Source: JBOGWA01 sp050693155 (lineage in GTDB: Bacteria > Actinomycetota > UBA4738 > CALAEC01). Taken from it: 12,551 bases of DNA. The notes under the pieces are model-generated. The model saw nothing but the letters and a program-made list of their open reading frames with translations, had not been told where the DNA came from and searched no databases. This document shows positions 6,447 through 11,674 of the stretch, in pieces. Positions within the stretch are counted from its first letter, which is position 1. Each line of letters opens with the position of its first letter. The position numbers and the translations under genes were made by a program. Location: contig JBOGWA010000117.1 of the NCBI GenBank assembly GCA_050693155.1, positions 1 to 12,551 on the forward strand, given 5' to 3'.

Positions 6447-7469
6447 GTGGCCACACGGGTGACCGAAGCTCAGGACCGCCATTCGGGACTCGGCCTCTCA
6501 GGGGACGACCTTCTCCAGATGTACCGCACGATGCTCATTGCACGACTGTGCGACGAGCAGCAGTTCCGACTGAACCGTCAGGGGAAGGCGCCCTTCGTCG
6601 TCCCCGTCTCCGGACACGAAGCCTGTCAGATCGGAACGGCCTGGCCGCTCATTAGAGGCAAGGACATCTTCGTTCCCTACTACCGGGACATGGCCGTCTG
6701 CCTCGTCGCCGGGATGACGCCGAAGGACGTAATGCTCGGACTCTTCGGCAAGGCCGAGGACCCCTCGTCCGGAGGTCGGCAGATGCCGGCGCACTGGGGC
6801 TCGCGACGGCTCGGGATCATCACCGGCTCTTCGCCGATCGCCACGCAGATTCCGCACGCCTCGGGAATCGCCTACGCGATGAAGTACCGGGGTGAGGACT
6901 CCGTCGTCGTCTCGTGGTTCGGCGACGGCGCAACGAGCGAGGGCGACTGGCACGAAGCCCTGAACTTTGCCGGGATCCACAAGCTCCCGGCGATCTTCAT
7001 CTGCGAGAACAACCTGTACGCGATCTCGGTGCCGCTCGACAAGCAAATGGCGGTACGTGATGTCTCCGTCCGCGGAGAGGGGTACGGGTTCCCGGGCGTC
7101 ACGGTCGACGGGAACGACGTATTGGCGTGCTACGAGGCCATGACCCGGGCGATCGGGCGAGCGCGCGCGGGCGAGGGTCCGACTCTCATCGAATGCAAGA
7201 CGTACCGCTTTCATCCCCACACGTCGGACGACGACGACCGCACGTACCGGCCTCGCGAGGAGGTCGAAGAGGCGCGAAAGCGCGATCCGCTCATCGTCTT
7301 CGCCGAGTACCTGAAGGAAGCCGGTCTGACCGACGACGAGAAGCTGGAGGCCTTGCGCGAGGAGCTGAAGGCCGAGGTCGACAGGGCCGTCCAGGAGGCC
7401 TGGGACTCCCCCGATCCGGAGCCCCAATCGGCGCTCCGACACGTCTTCGAAGAAGAGGACGACTCGTGA
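6447..7469 (+). CDS. bkdA: Branched-chain 2-oxoacid dehydrogenase E1 component, alpha subunit
   Basis: It decarboxylates the 2-oxoacids derived from valine, leucine and isoleucine, giving acyl-CoAs for catabolism or branched-chain fatty acid primers. It has 340 residues from GTG 6447, fixed by a near-consensus ribosome binding site. The BkdAA-type signatures are clear: FVPYYRDMAVCL (75-86), GGRQMPAHWG (109-118), ITGSSPIATQIPHASG (125-140) and the acidic stretch SDDDDRTYRPREEVEEA toward the C-terminus. The thiamine diphosphate/Mg motif runs from GDG (159-161) to CENN (186-189), followed by YAISVP. These match my recollection of the Bacillus subtilis BkdAA sequence. It overlaps bkdB by four bases (GTGA), so the two subunits are translationally coupled. 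It is divergent from the ACP-PlsC gene and has its own promoter region. The branched-chain assignment is much firmer than the pyruvate assignment of the first E1 pair. Confidence 0.93.
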   Translation: MATRVTEAQDRHSGLGLSGDDLLQMYRTMLIARLCDEQQFRLNRQGKAPFVVPVSGHEACQIGTAWPLIRGKDIFVPYYRDMAVCLVAGMTPKDVMLGLFGKAEDPSSGGRQMPAHWGSRRLGIITGSSPIATQIPHASGIAYAMKYRGEDSVVVSWFGDGATSEGDWHEALNFAGIHKLPAIFICENNLYAISVPLDKQMAVRDVSVRGEGYGFPGVTVDGNDVLACYEAMTRAIGRARAGEGPTLIECKTYRFHPHTSDDDDRTYRPREEVEEARKRDPLIVFAEYLKEAGLTDDEKLEALREELKAEVDRAVQEAWDSPDPEPQSALRHVFEEEDDS

Positions 7470-8449
7470 CCGAGAAGAACATCGTCCAGACGATTCACGA
7501 CACGCTCGCCGAGGAGATGCGAGCCGACGAGCGGGTCGTCGTTCTCGGAGAGGATGTGGGCGCCCGCGGCGGCGTGTTCCGCGCCACGGCCGATTTCCTC
7601 GACGAGTTTGGGGAGCAGCGCGTTATCGACACTCCCCTCGCAGAATCCTTGATCATCGGGGTCGCGATCGGGATGGCCCTTCACGGCCTGCTTCCCGTCG
7701 CCGAGATCCAGTTCGCGGACTTCATCCATCCGGCCTTCGACCAGATCGTTTCCGAGGCGGCCCGGATCCGGTATCGCTCGAACGGCGATTTCGGCGTCCC
7801 GATCGTGATCCGCGCGCCGTACGGTGGTGGCGTTCACGGCGCCCTGTACCACTCGCAATCCATCGAAGCGTTCTACGGACACGTCCCCGGCCTAAAGGTC
7901 GTCGTCCCAGGAACGCCTCATGACACCAAGGGAATGCTCCGAGCGGCGATCCGGGACCCCGACCCCGTTCTCTTCCTCGAGCACAAGAAGACGTACCGCC
8001 TGATCAAGGGCGAGGTCCCGGACGATCCGTACGAGGTCCCGATCGGTAAGGCCGACGTGAAACGGGAAGGCAATGACCTCACGTGTATCGCGTACGGGTT
8101 CATGCTCCACCAGTGCCTGGACGCGGCCGCCCGCCTCGGCGAGGAAGGTGTCTCGGTGGAGGTCGTCGACGTCCGGACGATCGCGCCGCTCGACAAAGAG
8201 ACGATCCTCGAGTCGGTCCGGAAGACAGCGAAGGCGCTCGTCGTCTACGAAGACAACCGAACCTACGGCGCCGGCGCCGAGATCATGGCCACGATCGCCG
8301 AGGAGCTGATGTTCGACCTCGACGGACCGCTCGTGAGAGTCGCCGGGCCCGACATCCCGGCGATGCCGTTCTCCACGCCGCTCGAGCACTTCTTCCTGCC
8401 CGATGTGGAAAAGATCCACGCTGCGATGAAGGACCTCGCCGAGTTCTAG
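7466..8449 (+). CDS. bkdB: Branched-chain 2-oxoacid dehydrogenase E1 component, beta subunit
   Basis: It is the beta subunit pairing with the preceding gene product, 327 residues from GTG 7466. That start overlaps the bkdA stop as GTGA, and the start and length agree with BkdAB-type proteins. The catalytic Glu lies in VLGEDVG (Glu29). IDTPLAESLI, FADFIHPAFDQIVSEAA and APYGGGVHGALYHSQS follow in the thiamine-binding domain. The C-terminal domain has VVDVRTIAPLD, LAGPDIPAMP-like VAGPDIPAMPFSTP and the ending AAMKDLAEF. The resemblance to B. subtilis BkdAB, including the YRLIKGEVP segment and the final residues, is strong from memory. No E2 or E3 gene follows; lipA comes next after 16 bases. The complex must therefore use the E2/E3 of the operon at 1-4089 or components encoded elsewhere. 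The naming follows the Streptomyces scheme (bkdA, bkdB for E1 alpha and beta). Confidence 0.93.
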   Translation: MTEKNIVQTIHDTLAEEMRADERVVVLGEDVGARGGVFRATADFLDEFGEQRVIDTPLAESLIIGVAIGMALHGLLPVAEIQFADFIHPAFDQIVSEAARIRYRSNGDFGVPIVIRAPYGGGVHGALYHSQSIEAFYGHVPGLKVVVPGTPHDTKGMLRAAIRDPDPVLFLEHKKTYRLIKGEVPDDPYEVPIGKADVKREGNDLTCIAYGFMLHQCLDAAARLGEEGVSVEVVDVRTIAPLDKETILESVRKTAKALVVYEDNRTYGAGAEIMATIAEELMFDLDGPLVRVAGPDIPAMPFSTPLEHFFLPDVEKIHAAMKDLAEF

Positions 8450-8453
8450 CTCG

Positions 8454-8459
8454 TACACT
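8454..8459 (+). promoter_or_regulatory. Possible -10 box (TACACT) for a leaderless lipA mRNA
   Basis: TACACT lies 6 bases before the lipA GTG in the 16-base gap after bkdB. It fits the TANNNT position for actinobacterial leaderless transcripts, so lipA could be expressed apart from bkdAB. A GAGGG at 8460-8464 is very close to the GTG and would be a poor ribosome binding site. Confidence 0.4.
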
Positions 8460-8465
8460 GAGGGC

Positions 8466-9464
8466 GTGCGGGAGAAGAATCCTAACCACAAGCGGCTGCA
8501 TCTGCCGCTGATCCCCGCAAACGGGAACGGCAACGGCCACGCTCATCTCGCTGATACGCACGTCGCGCATTCGGTCGGTTGTGCCCAGACCGCACACCCG
8601 GTCGGCCGGCGCCCCGAGTGGTTGAAGACCACGATGCGGACGGGCCCCAATTACCTCGATCTCAAGAACATCATGCGCGGCCTCGACCTCCACACCGTCT
8701 GCGAGGAGGCTGGCTGCCCGAACATCTTCGAGTGCTGGGAGGACCGCGAGGCCACGTTCCTCATCCTCGGACAGAAGTGCACCCGGCGGTGCGGTTTCTG
8801 CGACGTCCAAACGGCGAAGCCCGACTCGCTGGATGAGGACGAGCCGGCCCGGATTGCGGAGGCCGTTCAGCGGATGGGACTCAACTACGTCGTCCTGACC
8901 GGCGTTGCTCGTGACGACCTGTCAGACGGTGGAGCCGCGATATGGGCGGCTTCCGTTCGCGCCGTGCGCGAAACGGTTCCCGATTGCGGGATCGAGGTTC
9001 TCCCCCCCGACTTCAGGGGCCACCGGCACGACATCGAGACGGTGATCGATGCCGGGCCCGACGTCTTCGCCCATAACCTAGAGACCGTACGACGCCTCCA
9101 CTCACGAATCCGGCCCGGATTCGATTACGACAGGACGCTCGATACGCTCCGCATCGCGAAGGAGATCAGTCCCGAACAGGTCACAAAGTCGAACCTCATC
9201 CTCGGAATGGGAGAGCGGCCCGAGGAGGTCACCGAATCGCTCCGCGACCTCCGCTCGGTGGGCGTCGACCTCATGACGCTCGGCCAGTACCTGCAACCGA
9301 CTCAGTACCACCTCCCGGTCGACCGCTGGGTCACGCCGGAAGAATTCACACAGCACGCCTCCGAGGGTGAGGCCATGGGCTTCGCCCACGTGGAGGCCGG
9401 ACCGCTCGTCCGTTCCTCGTATCACGCTGGCAAACAGCTTGCGAAAGCGACATCGGCTTCGTAG
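8466..9464 (+). CDS. lipA: Lipoyl synthase LipA (radical SAM)
   Basis: LipA inserts two sulfurs into the octanoyl group that LipB has attached to lipoyl domains, completing the cofactor in place. It has 332 residues from GTG 8466, the only start in frame upstream of the conserved RRPEWLK (48-54). The auxiliary iron-sulfur cluster motif CX4CX5C is Cys79, Cys84, Cys90. The radical SAM motif CX3CX2C is Cys105, Cys109, Cys112 (CTRRCGFC). VLTGVARDDLSDGG and LIPPD-like VLPPDFRG follow, and the C-terminal RSSYHAG (316-322) supplies the conserved serine ligand. Residues 11-47 form an unusual Gly/Asn/His-rich extension containing an extra Cys39, longer than the short N-terminal arm usual in LipA. The gene follows bkdB by 16 bases and faces rnpB, whose 3' end is 25 bases beyond the stop. 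Identification is very secure. Confidence 0.97.
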   Translation: MREKNPNHKRLHLPLIPANGNGNGHAHLADTHVAHSVGCAQTAHPVGRRPEWLKTTMRTGPNYLDLKNIMRGLDLHTVCEEAGCPNIFECWEDREATFLILGQKCTRRCGFCDVQTAKPDSLDEDEPARIAEAVQRMGLNYVVLTGVARDDLSDGGAAIWAASVRAVRETVPDCGIEVLPPDFRGHRHDIETVIDAGPDVFAHNLETVRRLHSRIRPGFDYDRTLDTLRIAKEISPEQVTKSNLILGMGERPEEVTESLRDLRSVGVDLMTLGQYLQPTQYHLPVDRWVTPEEFTQHASEGEAMGFAHVEAGPLVRSSYHAGKQLAKATSAS

Positions 9465-9489
9465 CCCGAACGGGCCCGAAAAAGAAGTT

Positions 9490-9832
9490 GAGGAGTCGGT
9501 CTGTAAGCCGGATTCTGTCGAGGGTGACCATCTATCTCGGAGCCGCGTTGCCGCGACCCTCAGTGCGGCCTACCCGGGAGCATCGGGCGGGCCACCCGCT
9601 CCCTGCTTGGCCTTGCTCCGGGTGGGGTTTGCCGAGCCGTGCCGGTCGCCCGGCGCGCTGGTGAGCTCTTACCTCACCGTTTCACCCTTACCCCCGCTTG
9701 CGCGGTGGCGGTCTCTTCTCTGTGGCACTTTCCGCGGGTCGCCCCGCCTGGGAGTTGCCCAGCACCCTGCCCTGTGGAGTCCGGACTTTCCTCGAGACCA
9801 CAAGGGTCCCGCGGCCACCCGACCGACTCCTC
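9490..9832 (-). ncRNA. rnpB: RNase P RNA, bacterial type A
   Basis: This is the catalytic RNA that removes 5' leaders from tRNA precursors. On the minus strand the ends pair as a perfect 12-bp P1 helix (GAGGAGTCGGTC with GACCGACTCCTC). The most conserved 5' block, GAGGAAAGTCCGGACTCC, lies at 9793-9776 and is followed by the CAGGGCAGGGTGCTG stretch. The P12-region sequence GGTAAGGGTGAAACGGTGAG and the tract GAGATAGATGGTCACC are present. The 3' block ACAGAATCCGGCTTACAG forms P4 with the 5' block. About 343 nt is normal for type A RNA. A TATACT box 7 bases upstream puts the transcription start near 9832. True ends may differ by a few bases. Any open reading frame across this stretch is spurious. 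Confidence 0.97.
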
Positions 9833-9839
9833 GAACAAA

Positions 9840-9845
9840 AGTATA
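9840..9845 (-). promoter_or_regulatory. -10 box (TATACT) of rnpB
   Basis: TATACT on the minus strand lies 7 bases before the P1 5' strand of rnpB, exactly where a vegetative sigma factor -10 should be. The -35 region is weak: no TTGACA-like sequence lies at 16-18 bases. Confidence 0.7.
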
Positions 9846-9846
9846 C

Positions 9847-9861
9847 GGCGATAGAATCGCC
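9847..9861. repeat. Perfect 6-3-6 palindrome in the rnpB/cupredoxin divergent promoter region
   Basis: GGCGAT-AGA-ATCGCC is an exact inverted repeat one base from the rnpB -10 box. It contains the possible plus-strand -10 TAGAAT (9852-9857). It could be an operator. It is too short and has no T-tract, so it is not a terminator. Function is inferred only from position. Confidence 0.6.
9852..9857 (+). promoter_or_regulatory. Possible -10 box (TAGAAT) for the cupredoxin gene
   Basis: TAGAAT matches TATAAT at five of six positions and is the same hexamer seen before bkdA. It would start transcription about 20 bases before the GTG at 9886, just upstream of the ribosome binding site. No clear -35. 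Confidence 0.4.
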
Positions 9862-9874
9862 TGACCCCCCAAGG

Positions 9875-9881
9875 AAGGAGG
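9875..9881 (+). promoter_or_regulatory. Ribosome binding site for the cupredoxin gene
   Basis: AAGGAGG sits 4 bases before the GTG at 9886 and decides that start. Confidence 0.85.
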
Positions 9882-9885
9882 AAGC

Positions 9886-10515
9886 GTGCTTGCCCGCCGC
9901 ACCGGCCTTGTCGGCCTCGCAGCCGTCCTCCTCGTGGTTTTGGGGGGAACGGCCCTCGCGTGGGCGGCCGGGGGCTCCTCGGTCACCGTCGCGCCGGACC
10001 GGCTTCCGGTCAACGAGCCTCTCTCTTCGAAGCGAGCGCAGGCCGCCGGGGATGTCGAGGTGCGCGACAACCTCTTCGACCCCGACTCCATCGAGGTCGA
10101 CGTTGGCGGGACGATCACCTGGGCGCATGCGGGGCAGGCCCCGCACACGGTAACGGCCGACGATGGCTCCTTCGACTCACACCCGGGTTGCAACCCCGAT
10201 ACCGAGACGGGATGCATGCAGAATGGCGACACGTTCGAGCAGACCTTCGATGAACCGGGCGAGTTCCGCTATTACTGCAAGATTCACGGCGGAGAGGGCG
10301 GCGCCGGAATGGCGGGGGTCGTGATCGTCGGACGGCCAAGGCCCACGCCCGCGCCACCCGGCGAGTCAGACGAGGAAGACACGTCGATGACGCAGGGTGG
10401 AGATGAGCTCCCGGCGACGGGATCCGAGCCCCTCGTCCCGATCGCCCTCGGGCTGAACCTCCTTGTCACCGGCGCCGCAGCCGTGATCGCCGGTCGTCGC
10501 GAGATGCGCGGCTAG
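9886..10515 (+). CDS. Cell-wall-anchored cupredoxin (plastocyanin-like) with LPXTG sortase signal
   Basis: It has 209 residues from GTG 9886 with a strong ribosome binding site. A signal peptide covers about residues 1-28 (LARR, then a Leu/Val-rich core, AWAAGG). A plastocyanin/azurin-type domain spans about 55-148. The expected copper ligands are present: His87 in APHTVT, Cys131 and His134 in YYCKIHGG, and Met142 in GAGMAG. Between the first His and the Cys lies a loop with Cys102 and Cys110, perhaps a disulfide. A Pro/acidic linker (150-172) leads to LPATG (175-179), a hydrophobic stretch and the tail RREMRG, which is the sortase cell-wall sorting signal. The protein should hold copper outside the cell, covalently on the wall, probably in electron transfer or copper handling. 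It is divergent from rnpB, and its stop shares CTAG with the RNase HI stop. The electron partner is unknown. Confidence 0.88.
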   Translation: MLARRTGLVGLAAVLLVVLGGTALAWAAGGSSVTVAPDRLPVNEPLSSKRAQAAGDVEVRDNLFDPDSIEVDVGGTITWAHAGQAPHTVTADDGSFDSHPGCNPDTETGCMQNGDTFEQTFDEPGEFRYYCKIHGGEGGAGMAGVVIVGRPRPTPAPPGESDEEDTSMTQGGDELPATGSEPLVPIALGLNLLVTGAAAVIAGRREMRG

Positions 10516-11000
10516 TCCTCCCCGGCCTCGTCGAAGAGAGTCCCCGGGTCCTCGGCCGGGTAGTCGAGCGATCGATTCGCCTGGTCGATCCCCAAGTTCG
10601 CAAGGTGGTCGGCATCGGCGTTGAACTCGCGGGGGACGTGCTCGATTTGCGCGTCGTCGAAATGGCCGAGGAGTGTCGTGGCCTGCTGATGGAGTCTTCG
10701 CAGGATCGCGTTCTTCACCTTGAACCGCCCGGAGAGTTGCTCGACGAGAAGCCGGCTGTCCGACCGAACGAGGACCTCCCTCGCTCCATGCTCCGCGGCG
10801 AGCTCGAGCCCGCGGATCACGGCCCGGTACTCCGCGACGTTGTTGGTGGCCCGGCCGATCGCCTCGCCGACCTCGGCCACAACCCGGCCGTCCGAGTCCG
10901 TCACGACCACCCCGATCCCCGCCGGGCCGGGGTTGCCGCGGGCCGCGCCGTCGGTAGCGATCGTCAGTCGAGGACCAGAATCCTTCGGCAGTACTCGCAC
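10512..11000 (-). CDS. Ribonuclease HI family protein
   Basis: RNase HI cuts the RNA strand of RNA-DNA hybrids such as R-loops and primers. It has 162 residues from GTG 11000; the four catalytic acids are visible. Asp17 lies in ATDGAARGNPGPAG, Glu57 in NNVAEYRAVIRG, Asp81 in RSDSRLLVEQL and Asp131 in the FNADADHLAN tract. This is the RNase HI type found in actinobacteria and resembles the N-terminal half of M. tuberculosis Rv2228c, but the C-terminal CobC-like phosphatase domain of that protein is absent. It ends in a short acidic tail. The frame stays open far upstream, but that part overlaps the zinc-ribbon gene and is not conserved-looking. GTG 11000 is the nearest plausible start, overlapping the zinc-ribbon gene by 37 bases with GGAGG abutting it, so the exact start is uncertain. 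It is the last gene of the NIF3/zinc-ribbon/RNase HI operon. Confidence 0.9.
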   Translation of the reverse strand: MRVLPKDSGPRLTIATDGAARGNPGPAGIGVVVTDSDGRVVAEVGEAIGRATNNVAEYRAVIRGLELAAEHGAREVLVRSDSRLLVEQLSGRFKVKNAILRRLHQQATTLLGHFDDAQIEHVPREFNADADHLANLGIDQANRSLDYPAEDPGTLFDEAGED

Positions 11001-11674
11001 CTCCGGAGGCCATCGGTCTTCTTCAATCGATCGAGCTCCAATGCCGACAGCTTCTGGTGGCAACCCCCGCAGACTCCGTCGACGAGTCGGGCTGCCCCCA
11101 GACCCTGCTTCTGGGCGCGCAGGTCGCCGTAGAGCTCGAGAAGCTCCTCGTCGAACTCGGGAACGAGCGCGCCGCGAACGGCCCGCCTCTCTTCGAGCTC
11201 GCGCTTCAGTCGGTCGAGCTCCTCGGCCGAGGCGGCCTCGAGCTCCTCGACCCGCCGCCGGGCAGCCGCGAGTCGTTCGTCCAGGGTCGGGAGTCTCTCC
11301 TCGATCTCTTCGCGTCGCTCCATCTGCCCGAGGGCGTCGTCCTCGATCCGGCTCTTCCGCTCCCGGAGGTTCGCGACCTCGCGCTGGATCGACTCGAGTT
11401 CTTTCGGGTTGGCAACGCTTCCGTCGTACAGGCGCGCCTGCTCGTCGGCCATCTTGCGGCCGATTGAGTCGGCCTCGTTCTCGAATCGCTCCTGTTCGCG
11501 AACGATCGAGTCGAGCGCGAGTCGGAGCTCTCCGACGGCCTCCTCTGCCTGCTCCGCCTCGCGCCGTCCCTCGTCCAGCACGGCGCCCTGCTCCAGCTCG
11601 CGGAGACCCGACTCGAGCCGATCGATCGCGGAATCCACCTCCTGGAGGTCGAGGATTCGGTCGAGTCCTTTCAC
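10964..11674 (-). CDS. Coiled-coil protein with C4 zinc ribbon (COG1579 family)
   Basis: It has 236 residues from GTG 11674, whose GTGA overlaps the stop of the NIF3 gene. About residues 1-190 are almost entirely charged helix with Leu/Ala heptads and many Glu/Arg pairs, predicting a long antiparallel coiled coil. The conserved segment SVANPKELESIQREV (86-100) marks the turn typical of the family. The C-terminal zinc ribbon has CGGC (Cys202, Cys205) and CEYC (Cys226, Cys229). The family is widespread but poorly characterised; a nucleic-acid or protein-scaffolding role is possible. Its place between NIF3-like and RNase HI genes matches Rv2229c in M. tuberculosis. Not membrane-bound or secreted by sequence. 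Confidence 0.9.
   Translation of the reverse strand: MKGLDRILDLQEVDSAIDRLESGLRELEQGAVLDEGRREAEQAEEAVGELRLALDSIVREQERFENEADSIGRKMADEQARLYDGSVANPKELESIQREVANLRERKSRIEDDALGQMERREEIEERLPTLDERLAAARRRVEELEAASAEELDRLKRELEERRAVRGALVPEFDEELLELYGDLRAQKQGLGAARLVDGVCGGCHQKLSALELDRLKKTDGLRRCEYCRRILVLD

Noticed and set aside
7127..7465. Upstream extension of the bkdB frame inside bkdA
   Set aside because: The BkdB protein starts at GTG 7466 by its GTGA overlap and family length; upstream residues are low-complexity Arg/Gly shadow.
9464..9482. GCCCGAACGGGC hairpin followed by an A-rich run after lipA, considered as a terminator
   Set aside because: The stem is only 4-5 bp. On the plus strand it is followed by A rather than T. 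On the minus strand the T-run precedes the hairpin instead of following it, so it does not fit an intrinsic terminator for lipA or rnpB.
9367..9864. Protein-coding open frames across 9367-9864 on both strands
   Set aside because: This stretch is the RNase P RNA gene; the conserved blocks and P1 pairing explain it fully.
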